A stretch of DNA of 64,000 nucleotides from Crotalaria pallida. Lineage: Eukaryota; Streptophyta; Magnoliopsida; Fabales; Fabaceae. Of this stretch, positions 11,268 through 22,567 are shown in pieces; position 1 is the stretch's first letter, and each line of letters opens with the position of its first letter. The notes beneath the pieces were generated by a model that saw only the letters and a program-made list of their open reading frames with translations, ran no database searches and was not told where the DNA came from. A program made the translations under genes and the position numbers. Where the stretch lies: assembly GCA_037953625.1 (NCBI GenBank), contig CM075650.1, positions 122,805,706-122,869,705 on the forward strand, written 5' to 3'.

Positions 11268-11550
11268 ATTTTTTATATTAATTGTGGTCACTATGTCATG
11301 AGATTCATGAAGGAAATTGTCCAATTACATCACGAAGATGTCATGATTCCTGAATTGGTTTGCAATTTCATTCTGATTTATGTTTGTTTCAACTCTTATA
11401 ATTACTCATTTAGTTCAATAATATAACTTACGCTACTTTATATTAATTTTACAGTACTTTGATGATTGCAAGTACACCATGTACACTGAGGAGTCGTTGG
11501 ATGAAGTCATGGAAGAATGGGCTGCTTTCATGTTCGATGAAGTACCTTAG
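11268..11550 (+). pseudogene. Ulp1-like (C48) cysteine protease C-terminal fragment
   Basis: NCGHYVMRFMKEI at about 11280-11318 matches the catalytic-Cys segment of Ulp1/SENP proteases, which remove SUMO; the Cys codon is 11283-11285. A donor at 11357/11358 joins in frame to an acceptor at 11454/11455, giving the C-terminal YTEESLDEVMEEWAAF and a stop at 11548-11550. Such C48 domains are known passengers of plant CACTA and MULE elements. The His and Asp parts of the active site are not visible upstream, so I treat it as a truncated remnant. Confidence 0.72.
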
Positions 11551-11557
11551 ATTTAGG

Positions 11558-11561
<4 letters not shown>

Positions 11562-11602
<41 letters not shown>
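11562..11602. repeat. TA/GT microsatellite
   Basis: A run of TA dinucleotides passes into GT dinucleotides just after the Ulp1-like stop codon. Confidence 0.95.
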
Positions 11603-12110
11603 AGTACTTGATAATTTAGTTATATAGTAGACTTTTGAAGCTATTTTGGTCTTTTGGTTATATAGTACTTGATAATTTAGCTATTTTGGTATATGTTTCC
11701 CAACTTTATGAAGCTATTTTTGGTCTTTTGAAGCTAGTTTGGATGAAGTCAAGGAAGATATATATTATATTTGGCTATTCATTTTGGTTATTGAGGTATA
11801 GGGTATATTATTATATAAAATTCTGGTTCCAAAAAAAAAGCCCCCTCATTTACGATCCCGGTTCATGAAAAAAAACTTCTCTCATTTAAGATTCTGGTTC
11901 ATAAAAATTAAAAAAATTCCAGCAAATACGATCCCAGTTCAGTTCAGATAAGGATCCCGGTTCTTTAGAATGTACTATCCCAGTTCCGTGTTTTTAAAGA
12001 ACCGAAAACGTAAATTGGCCTATTTTTAATCCCGCCATATTCAATTCCGGTTTGAAACTGGGATTGAAATGCTTTCAGAACCGGGATTAAATTACTTTTT
12101 TGAAGTAGTG

Positions 12111-12955
12111 CCACCACCAACCTCGGTCAAGATACTGCGTGGTTTCCTCGATTTAACTGGATTCTATCGTCACTTCATTAAGGGCTACGCAACGATTTCT
12201 GCTCCACTTATCGCATTCCACTTACCGCATTACTCAAGAAGGATAGCTTTCTTTGGAGCCCCGCTGCTCAATTAGCCTTTGAGCAGCTTAAGAAAGCCAT
12301 GACAGAAGCCCCGGTCCTTGCTCTTTCGGACTTCACTCTTCCCTTTCAACTTGAAACAGATGCTTCTCGCAGTGCAATGGGCGCAATTTTAATGCAACAG
12401 GGTCACACTACTATTGCGTTCTTCAGCAAACCGTTTTGTCCCAAATTACTCCATTCCTCCACTTATGTCCGTGAATTGCATGCCATTACTTCCGCCATTA
12501 AGAAGTGACGGCAATATTTGTTGAGGCACCCATTTGTTATATTGACGGACCATCGTAGCCTTAAAGAGTTGATGTCCCATGTTATACAAACACCAGAAAA
12601 ACAGGTCTATCTTTCCAAACTATTGGGATATAATTACACGATTCAGTATAAGGCTGGGAAACAAAACGTGGTCGCTGATGCTCTTTCACGACCCGCTGCT
12701 CTACCACAAGGGCAGTTTTTCATACTTTCCATGCCTCGAATGCTTTTCTTGGACCAATTATGTAAATCTCTCCACGATAATTCTGAATACATATCATTAA
12801 TGACTGAAGTTCGCTCAAACCCCACTACTTACCCTCTTTATAACATCCATGGTGACTTTCTGGTGTTCAATGGCAAACTGTGGTTGAATCATGACAACCC
12901 CTTCATTCCCCTCCTTTTGGAGGAATTCCACACAACTCCTTTGGGTGGTCACATG
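12111..12955 (+). pseudogene. gypsy RNase H and connection domain fragment
   Basis: It resumes as PPTSVKILRGF and LTGFYRHFIKGYA, then gives RNase H motifs: FQLETDASRSAMGAIL, STYVRELHAI, ILTDHRSLKEL and VVADALSRP. The end, LLLEEFHTTPLGGHM, starts the integrase zinc-binding region. A 14-bp tandem duplication (12204-12217 and 12218-12231) breaks the frame before LLKKDSFLWSP. An in-frame TGA at 12506-12508 replaces the Trp expected before RQYLL. It is dead but clearly recognisable. Confidence 0.9.
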
Positions 12956-13751
12956 TGTAACACCCCGCATTTTTCTCATACGTGCGTAAACGATTTTTGA
13001 CAAAAGAAACCTCGAAATTATGATTTTTCAGAAAAAGTATTTTTCGTAAGAAAGAAATAAAGTGCTGATTTCCATGGACTTTTATAAACTAAATGTTTTA
13101 TAGAAGAAAAATGAATGATTTTGTTGAGATGGAAAATGATTTGCTAAATTGTGATTTTATTAAAAGATGATTTTGTTAGAAATGAAATTTTTGGATTTGT
13201 TAACTTTGAAAATTCGTAACTTTTTAATCGTAACTCGGAATTTAATGATCTTTATATGAAAACGATCGTATTGAAACGTAGATTTTGAAAATGTAATTTT
13301 TAGAATTTTCTGGGTTGATTTATAAAAATTTATTTTCAGAGTTTAAGAAATACGAATTTCAAGAAAATGTGTTTTGTGATCTTGTCTTGGCATGAATTTT
13401 TATGTGATGTGTGTTTGATTTAATGTGTGATGCATGAAAATGGTTGTGAAACTATGATTTCTTAGAATTAATTGCCTTGTGTGTGAAAATGATTGTATAA
13501 GTGTGATTCCTTGAGTAATGTTTACATTATTGCATGAATTAGTATTTATAATGCTATAAGTAAATGTGATTGGAAAATAAAAGTGCAAGACATGTGTGTG
13601 TATGTGAGTGTCACGGTTTTGTGTGTGTGTGTCCAAACCTAGGATTTTTATTTGTTGGGCAAGGAACCAAATAGGACTAAGTTAGAACCATGGAGTAACT
13701 AAGTTAGTGGAAACCCTAACTAGAAGTCAACAAACCATTAGACCTAAATGA

Positions 13752-16224
13752 TGTAACATCCTGACTTTTTAATTTAAAATTTATTAATTAAAATCTTTGA
13801 TTTAATTAGAAAATACTTGGGGTTTTATAAAAATTTTGGCGGAGTTTCGTTTAAAATACGGACTTTCCCCAATTAGAATTTAAACCTGTCAAGTCCAGAA
13901 CAATTGTAGTAAAATAGAAAAGAGACCTACAATTCTATTCTTGAAACCATTCAAAAGGGATATCATTATATCCACTCCAGACACTAATACTTCCATAAAA
14001 ATCATTATAGAGTCCCTTTTTACAAAAATTCCAAATAATCTTAGTACCAAATAAAATGTAAAATTGAATTACAACTTTAATTTAATGAAAATCTTTTATA
14101 GTACAGGGCCCTAGAATGTACTATTTCGGCATAGAAGCTATGCACATCTTTCTCCACTGCGTACCTAATATGGTCAACAGTAAGGGTGAGTACTTGGATA
14201 TAGATTAGAGAAAAACGTTTGAACGTAATAATAAGGCATAACTAGGTTCAATCACAACATAAAGGAACTAAAGAGAAAGGAAAATTATCAATCACACTCA
14301 GTAAAACTATTCATAATTATAATACTATAATTTAATGCACATTCACATGATTATGATATGCACGTCACACTTATGAATTGAATTATGGAATCCGATGTTA
14401 CACAATTCATTTCCTTTCATTAACTTTGACAATTCCATCGGATTCAATGATCTAACTCAATTATGCAATTCCCTTTCACACTTTCACTTTAACACTTTTA
14501 CACACTTTTTAACAATTGGGTACATTGTGCTTCACATTTTCCCCGAAGGAGGGTTCCTCACACAATGTACCTATAACACTTTTCCCTTTTTCCAATAACA
14601 ACACAACCACCTCACAACCCACCCTCCACTCTGGGGAAAAACCGATCAGGAGTAAGTATTTCTCAACCTATAGTTGGGTGCTTCACCTCCACTTAGGAAG
14701 GTCCCTCGCTCACCCGCTTGCACAACACTTCACCTTCACTTAGGAAGGTCCCTCATGTAATTCGGATTGATTTGCCCGAATTGGCTTTAGCAGAAATCAC
14801 CCTCGACTGGCCCAAAGAAACCAAAGTAAATGGAATTATTATGGTTTGCCTGGACCAATCCGCAACATGGGAATCAAACCCATGTCCTATGCAAGATCAA
14901 AGTCCCCCATAATAATTCTCCTAATTTACTTTTGTCCTCATCAATCAAAAGAGACGTGTGTTTTTCCCCTACACCTAACGTCCACCTTTACACCATGAAT
15001 GACACTAAATGCAGTGCTATTCAATTGAGATTGAAATCCCTTTTTGTTCTTCCTTTTTAAATCACATTACTTTGGTTCAAACTCAATTGAATAGGACTAG
15101 ACCCTAAGGTATGCATAACTATTAATACTTCTAATAATATAATAGCAAACACATCATAATCACAGAGAAATCAACAATTATATAACCAACACAATGTTCA
15201 ACACATTCAAACATAATTACACTTATATAAAATCACAATATCCTAGGGTTTTCACACTAAACTATTTCCTCCTAATTCTAATCTCAACCAAACATTTAAA
15301 TATACCTAATCATGTCCCAATTACTAATTTCAAACCCTTCCCCTAAGCTAAACCCAATTTACCCCCCTTACCTTGAGGAGAGAGAAAGAGAATTGGGGAT
15401 TTTGTTGGAGCTCCACACCAAGCTCCAATCCATGCTCCATGACTCCTATTCCTTGCCCCTCTAGCATCTCCTAAGACCAATTGAATGATTTGGAGGCTCA
15501 ATTTGATGAATTAGAAAAGTTAGGGTTTTGGGGTTTGATTTGGGGGTTTTTGAGAGAGAGGAATTTAATGGAGATTGAGAGAGGGAAAATGATTGGGGAT
15601 TGATAGGGAGTGATTATATGAAGTTGATTCCATGGGATTTGGTGTTACTTTGATGATTTGAAGAAGATTGGAGAAGAGAGAGAAGAGAGCTCGTGAAACA
15701 AGAGAGAGAAAGAGCTGCTGAACTGATTTGGAATTCACGTGATTTTCAGTTTATCTGCAGGTGTTACTCGATTAATTCGACCCATTAATCGAGTAACGAG
15801 ACCATTACTCGATTAATGCTGAAAGGGCAATAAAATTTAATCGATTAATCTGCTCTCTACTCGAGTAGACCCGAAAGGTGCTTAAATTCTAATCGATTAA
15901 GGCCCTTATTAATCGATTAACTCAGTGCAAAATGGCTTTCTTTCACACTTCTAAGACTCTTAGGCTTTCACAACTCTTTCTAACTTAACTTAACACGAAA
16001 ACCTACACTCTAAACACAATCTAACCTATTCTTAACTCAATCCAACTTACACTTAGCTAAATTTCTAATTCTAAACAAGTCTAAACAATTCTAAACAATT
16101 ATAATTACTATTGTCAATACTAATTAACACTTCTAACCGAATCTGACACTTAAGGATTCTCTAATACTTATGAAATTCTACTAACTAATATTCCTAATGC
16201 CTTTATAAAATTGGGGATGTTACA
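13752..16224 (-). repeat. 3' LTR of the LARD-like element
   Basis: Direct repeat of 19869-22404. It lacks the 63 bases found there at about 20236-20298. A cluster of ATCGATTAAT/ACTCGATTAAT/ACTCGAGTA words lies at 15768-15920. Confidence 0.93.
15768..15920. repeat. Cluster of short palindromic words (ATTAATCGAT, CTCGAG)
   Basis: About seven to eight palindromic or near-palindromic words of the type TAATCGATTAA, TACTCGATTAAT and TACTCGAGTAG occur within 150 bases, and again at about 21948-22100 in the other LTR. The spacing is irregular. Confidence 0.8.
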
Positions 16225-19200
16225 ATACTCCCCCACTTGAAGGAATTTCGTCCTCGAAATTCGACTGAGTTCAAAGAACTAAAAGAGATATAGAGCTATG
16301 TGCTCTAGAACACGATGGATCTTATCTTGGTCAATGAGAGGGCTATGGCCTTTGGGGATTCACTCCCCCACTTAAAACACAACTAAGGCTAAGGTTTCAC
16401 TCTCAAGGAAACTAACGTGTCAAGCAATCAGAGAAGCAACAGGTCCTCAATTCTCCTTTAACATATAAGCATTCAAAAGAATAGAGACTACAATATCAGG
16501 AAAATATTTTAAACAGATAGTTATGAATAACAGGCTCAAAAAGGAACAAAACATAAAGCATTTATCAATAAAAAGAAATCCACCTAACAAAACATAATTC
16601 AAACACACAGCAAAGTAGATAACAGTGCACATCAACAGTTTTAAAATATTATTTGTCTATCTAAAATCAAACACAAAGAGCATCATGGCTTGGAATTTTA
16701 TCAATCAGTTTACTTTTGAAAGAAAAGTGAAACATCAACTCAACACAAGTAAATGGAAATAATTACTACACACTAAAATAGTCTTGCGTTGAATTAAATT
16801 TAATTTGATAAAAGTTTGAATGATTTGGTATGGCAAGACTTGTTTGGGTAAAAGAGATTGGTGAATTATGAAATATCAAAATCAAGGTTTGAGGAGAAAA
16901 TCATTAAATGAATAGGATTTACAAACGACAAGGTACAAGAATCAACATTCGAAATCGGGGAATAAATGCCAAAACCTTAATGCACCCCAATACGAAAATT
17001 AGTTCGCAATCTTACTTATGAAAATAGATGTTTGATATTCACACTATAACATATAGAAAGGATAAGGTTTGGAATGTCCACATGAAATGAGAACATAAGA
17101 ACAGTTACAATTTCATTTTACAAAGAGCATTTTCTCAAAGAGGTAAACAAAATTAGGGAATACTTTATACATGGACATGATTAGAAAATAAGGGTTATAA
17201 TAAAAGATAGGTATAAGAATTGTTCTTAGAAAATTAAACTGATGTTCATAAAGAGGATTTGCAAATAATACATAATAGGTATACTTTAATAGTAATATGC
17301 ATAGAGAAAATGAATTATCAATTATCCCTAAACTTAATTTATTAAAATTATAAGTTTTATTATGTGCAACACTTTCTCTAAGAAAGAAGTTGCATTGAAA
17401 ACATATGTATACACTAATGAAAGAATCAGAATTAGAAATTGCCATGCAAGGAACACAACAAGGTTTATAAAAAGCCAAACTTGAAACTAAAGCTAAAGGA
17501 TTTTCATAAAAGAAATACGAGGTGCTTATTTTAAAAGAATTTGATTGGATAATTAGTTAATAAGGATTAGTAAAATATTCTTTTAAAATCATTCTCAAAA
17601 TGGGTAGAAATATTCTTTATCGAAAACTAACTTTGATTCGTAGACGAAACATATAAAAATACTTAAAGGTTGGGAACTATCATAAAAAGATCCCACATAA
17701 TTTGATTATTAGAATAGTTTAACTTAGCATATAATCTTAGGAAATTCGAATTTGTAAATACACACACAGGCACATACGAGTCAACCATTCAGAAACACAT
17801 AAAGCCTACTTCCTACATGAACATCTATACATCTATAGGACTTAGACTTAACTCTAAGACTCCATCAAATCGGACTTAACTTCTACCACTCGACCTACGA
17901 CTCAGAAACTAAGGAGGTGCTACATTCAATCTAATAAATACTCCACAAAACAAGCCTCAACTAATCCTAGGTTTATTATTTCTATAAGGCTCAAGGCTTC
18001 CTATTCGGTTCCTAAGGTTAGGACTTTATATGATGATTTCTCGTCTCTAATCCTAATCGAGGCTTAACTATTACAATCTAGACTTCAGCACTAAGGCTTT
18101 CCCACCGGATGTTAAAATTGGGACTTTAACATTCAACAAGCCACATTCCTTGAAACAGTTCATAAGGGTTTTGAAAATCATTTGTAATTTCGGAATATCG
18201 CTTGTTCAATACTACCCACACATTTCCTCGGAGTTCTAAATGAACTTAAAGCAAAAGACATAACATCCTTCACTTTGACTTAAGTTCTAACTTAAACCTT
18301 AACTCTAAGGTAACATACATTGCTTTTACTCCACCTTGCTACCTTCACTTACATTCCTCAAATCCACATTATTGACTTGCAAAAAAAGATTTGGCATTTG
18401 GTGATAAAGTACTTTTTAAAGATTTGCATCTTCTTCATCATAAGGAAAACACTTTGTAGTCGGAAAATTCTTTTTCATTTAAACTTTGACGAAATTGTCA
18501 GGTAGAAAAAAGACATGTCAAGCTTTCAAAAGTTTAAAGTGTTTTTATAAGTTTTTCCAAGGTCATTTCACATTAGCTTTGAAAATAATTCAGAAGGTTT
18601 GAGGACTCTTTGGATCGAACAAACGTGAGTCCTCCATGATTCATCAAGCTCAAATAAAAGGAATGTATCCCTCGGTTAAAAGTTTGATTTCATTTAAATT
18701 TTCAAATCTTAATGAATACATTTCCTTTTATTTTAACTTCGAAGTTCACACTTTGATTTGAACTAACTTATGTCGCATTCGGTGAATTCCCATCTAATCG
18801 GCAATTGGTGTAATTTGAGAATAGACTACACCATCATTCAATTAGTTAGGAATTCACAGTATTGACAGTACGTTCTTAAAAACTGGTGTTGCGACCCTTA
18901 ATCAGTTATCAAAGTTGGAATCAATTTCATGCCTTGGAAAATATTAGAATACTAGTATACTTGACATGTATCATTAGTAATAGTACTTGGATTTTTTAAA
19001 GAGAAAGTCTCAAAATAGTTTGATGCAAAAACGATTTTATACTCTATCAATAATAGTATGTTTATCACCAAATATAATGTGGAAAATGAAGAAAAGGCAC
19101 TTAGGTCTCACTAAGATGACACTTAGTGATTAAAGTGAAAGACAATTACAAAGGGGTAACACCTATTCACTTCCGCTACGCACTCTAATAAAATGCCCAG

Positions 19201-19854
19201 AGTGTACGAAATTGGGTGGTCTCTAATACCTTTCCTATTCCTAGAAAAGAAAATAAACCTGGCAATTATTTGATTGGGTTCAAGGACGTAATGATCTTAT
19301 CTTCCAACAAATGTAAATCTCAAGGTGGCCAGTCTCGACTTCACATTACATTGAAGATAATATCACTTCTCGTGCTACCTGAGTTCCAATTAAATAATCT
19401 TAAAATGAAACAAACAACTACTCATCTTCGATTCAAATGAGGACTTTGAAAATTCACCAAACAGAAAAGTTGCAACCCTTTATTATTTTTGAAATGGTAT
19501 TCAGTTTCAAAACTAAGGTTTTAGTTCTGCCCGTTGGGGTAGTCATTTCCTGCTCTGACCCGTTGGGAGTTTTCACTTTCCTTAGTCTTTACTTTCCGTC
19601 CACTTCTAAATATAACAAAGTCACAATTAAAAATTTAGTTTCAATCCCTCTTTAAATTGAAGGTAGAACCTTAAGGTTGCTAAGCTATAGCTATCACTGT
19701 CCCACACTACTAAACTATACCAACTTTAACTAAAGATGCATGAACGTAGTACTAAATTATGCAACCTATCTAACTATCTTCAGTTACTCTCATGTGGAGT
19801 AACTCTTTTAGGAGTAGGAAATCCATACTCCACCGCCGAGGATATGCAACCATT
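16225..19854 (-). other. Non-coding interior of the LARD-like element
   Basis: The minus-strand polypurine tract AAGTGGGGGAGTA (16226-16238) abuts the 3' LTR. The remaining 3.6 kb is AT-rich, with only scattered short ORFs and no recognisable domain on either strand. Confidence 0.8.
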
Positions 19855-19866
19855 GCTCTGATACCA
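19855..19866 (-). other. Primer-binding site complementary to initiator tRNA-Met
   Basis: On the minus strand TGGTATCAGAGC follows the 5' LTR after two bases. This is the usual plant retrotransposon site for initiator tRNA-Met, and it sets the element's orientation. Confidence 0.9.
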
Positions 19867-19868
19867 TT

Positions 19869-22404
19869 TGTAACATCCTGACTTTTTAATTTAAAATTTA
19901 TTAATTAAAATCTTTGATTTAATTAGAAAATACTTGGGGTTTTATAAAAATTTTGGCGGAGTTTCGTTTAAAATACGGACTTTCCCCAATTAGAATTTAA
20001 ACCTATCAAGTCCAGAACAATTGTAGTAAAATAGAAAAGAGACCTACAATTCTATTCTTGAAACCATTCAAAAGGGATATCATTATATCCACTCCAGACA
20101 CTAATACTTCCATAAAAATCATTATAGAGTCCCTTTTTACAAAAGTTCCAAATAATCTTAGTACCAAATAAAATGTAAAATTGAATTACAACTTTAATTT
20201 AATGAAAATCTTTTATAGTACAGGGCCCTAGAATGGTTGCAATCGGATTGAGACCAAAAAGGTCTCAACCAATAATATACTCTCTTTCAATGAGAGCGTA
20301 CTATTTCGGCGTAGAAGCTATGCACATCTTTCTCCATTGGGTACCTAATATGGTCAACAGTAAGGGTGAGTACTTGGATATAGATTAGAGAAAAACGTTT
20401 GAACGTAATAATAAGGCATAACTAGGTTCAATCACAACATAAAGGAACTAAAGAGAAAGGAAAATTATCAATCACACTCAGTAAAACTATTCATAATTAT
20501 AATACTATAATTTAATGCACATTCACATGATTATGATATGCACGTCACACTTATGAATTGAATTATGGAATCCGATGTTACACAATTCATTTCCTTTCAT
20601 TAACTTTAACAATTCCATCGGATTCAATGATCTAACTCAATTATGCAATTCCCTTTCACACTTTCACTTTAACACTTTTACACACTTTTTAACAATTGGG
20701 TACATTGTGCTTCACATTCTCCCCGAAGGAGGGTTCCTCACACAATGTACCTATAACACTTTTCCCTTTTTCCAATAACAACACAACCACCTCACAACCC
20801 ATCCTCCACTCTGGGGAAAAACCGACCAGGAGTAAGTATTTCTCAACCTATAGTTGGGTGCTTCACCTCCACTTAGGAAGGTCCCTCGCTCACCCGCTTG
20901 CACAACACTTCACCTTCACTTAGGAAGGTCCCTCATGTAATTCGGATTGATTTGCCCGAATTGGCTTTAGCAGAAATCACCCTCGACTGGCCCAAAGAAA
21001 CCAAAGTAAATGGAATTATTATGGTTTGCCTGGACCAATCCGCAACATGGGAATCAAACCCATGTCCTATGCAAGATCAAAGTCCCCCATAATAATCCTC
21101 CTAATTTACTTTTGTCCTCATCAATCAAAAGAGACGTGTGTTTTTCCCCTACACCTAACGTCCACCTTTACACCATGAATGACACTAAATGCAGTGCTAT
21201 TCAATTGAGATTGAAATCCCTTTTTGTTCTTCCTTTTTAAATCACATTACTTTGGTTCAAACTCAATTGAATAGGACTAGACCCTAAGGTATGCATAACT
21301 ATTAATACTTCTAATAATATAATAGCAAACACATCATAATCACAGAGAAATCAACAATTATATAACCAACACAATGTTCAACACATTCAAACATAATTAC
21401 ACTTATATAAAATCACAATATCCTAGGGTTTTCACACTAAACTATTTCCTCCTAATTCTAATCTCAACCAAACATTTAAATATACCTAATCATGTCCCAA
21501 TTACTAATTTCAAACCCTTCCCCTAAGCTAAACCCAAATTACCCCCCTTACCTTGAGGAGAGAGAAAGAGAATTGGGGATTTTGTTGGAGCTCCACACCA
21601 AGCTCCAATCCATGCTCCATGACTCCTATTCCTTGCCCCTATAGCATCTCCTAAGACCAATTGAATGATTTGGAGGCTCAATTTGATGAATTAGAAAAGT
21701 TAGGGTTTTGGGGTTTGATTTGGGGGTTTTTGAGAGAGAGGAATTTAATGGAGATTGAGAGAGGGAAAATGATTGGGGATTGATAGGGAGTGATTATATG
21801 AAGTTGATTCCATGGGATTTGGTGTTACTTTGATGATTTGAAGAAGATTGGAGAAGAGAGAGAAGAGAGCTCGTGAAACAAGAGAGAGAAAGAGCTGCTG
21901 AACTGATTTGGAATTCACGTGATTTTCAGTTTATCTGCAGGTGTTATTCGATTAATTCGACCCATTAATCGAGTAACTAGACCATTACTCGATTAATGTC
22001 GAAAGGGCAATAAAATTTAATCGATTAATCTGCTCTCTACTCGAGTAGACCCGAAAGGTGCTTAAATTCTAATCGATTAAGGCCCTTATTAATCGATTAA
22101 CTCAGTGCAAAATGGCTTTCTTTCACACTTCTAAGACTCTTAGGCTTTCACAACTCTTTCTAACTTAACTTAACACCAAAACCTACACTCTAAACACAAT
22201 CTAACCTATTCTTAACTCAATCCAACTTACACTTAGCTAAATTTCTAATTCTAAACAAGTCTAAACAATTCTAAACAATTATAATTACTATTGTCAATAC
22301 TAATTAACACTTCTAACCGAATCTGACACTTAAGGATTCTCTAATACTTATGAAATTCTACTAACTAATATTCCTAATGCCTTTATAAAATTGGGGATGT
22401 TACA
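19869..22404 (-). repeat. 5' LTR of the LARD-like element
   Basis: Direct repeat of 13752-16224, longer by 63 bases at about 20236-20298. The extra block contains two small inverted repeats (TTGAGACC/GGTCTCAA and CTCTCTTTC/GAGAG) and has no target duplication of its own. Confidence 0.93.
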
Positions 22405-22554
22405 AATGACCCCTAGCACCCTAATCTACTCCACCTTGTCCCCTTAAATTTGCTAAACTCCACCAATGCAAGTTTTTGTGAAGACTAAACCGCCCCTCCC
22501 ATTTATGCATGACTAAACCAAGACCTAAGGGCAAAAGAGAGACAATTTGTGGCC

Positions 22555-22567
22555 TATATATATATAT
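22555..22567 (+). promoter_or_regulatory. TATA box of the long solo LTR
   Basis: CCTATATATATATATGTAGCC lies in the resumed LTR sequence. About 60-130 bases downstream is a leader-like stretch with CT-rich then GA-rich sequence. This arrangement is typical of retrotransposon LTR promoters and supports plus orientation. Activity is inferred. Confidence 0.55.

Larger units (their letters stand above)
6010..12110. mobile_element. CACTA (En/Spm-type) transposon carrying gene fragments, TSD CCA
   Basis: The left terminus reads CACTACTACAAAAACT and the right terminus ends TTTTTTGAAGTAGTG, its imperfect inverted copy. CCA occurs at 6007-6009 and 12111-12113, the 3-bp duplication expected for CACTA elements. 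Subterminal repeats built on GATCCCGGTTC or ATCCCGGTTT cluster near both ends (6045-6250 and 11845-12085). No TNP2-like transposase ORF is visible, so the element is non-autonomous. The interior holds a nested MULE and host exon fragments. Removing element and one CCA restores the pol frame of the host retrotransposon. Confidence 0.93.
13752..22404 (-). mobile_element. LARD-like non-coding LTR retrotransposon on the minus strand, TSD AATGA
   Basis: LTRs at 13752-16224 (2473 bp) and 19869-22404 (2536 bp) start TGTAACATCC and end GGATGTTACA. AATGA is duplicated at 13747-13751 and 22405-22409. The primer site and polypurine tract are on the minus strand, so the 5' LTR is the right-hand one. The 3.6-kb interior has no gag or pol motif in any frame. 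Long LTRs with a non-coding interior fit a large retrotransposon derivative (LARD). By eye the LTRs differ at fewer than 20 positions apart from a 63-bp indel, so it is young. Confidence 0.92.

Noticed and set aside
14395..15060. Small ORFs repeated exactly at 20575-21240
   Set aside because: They are the same stretch in the two LTRs of one non-coding element and show no coding features.
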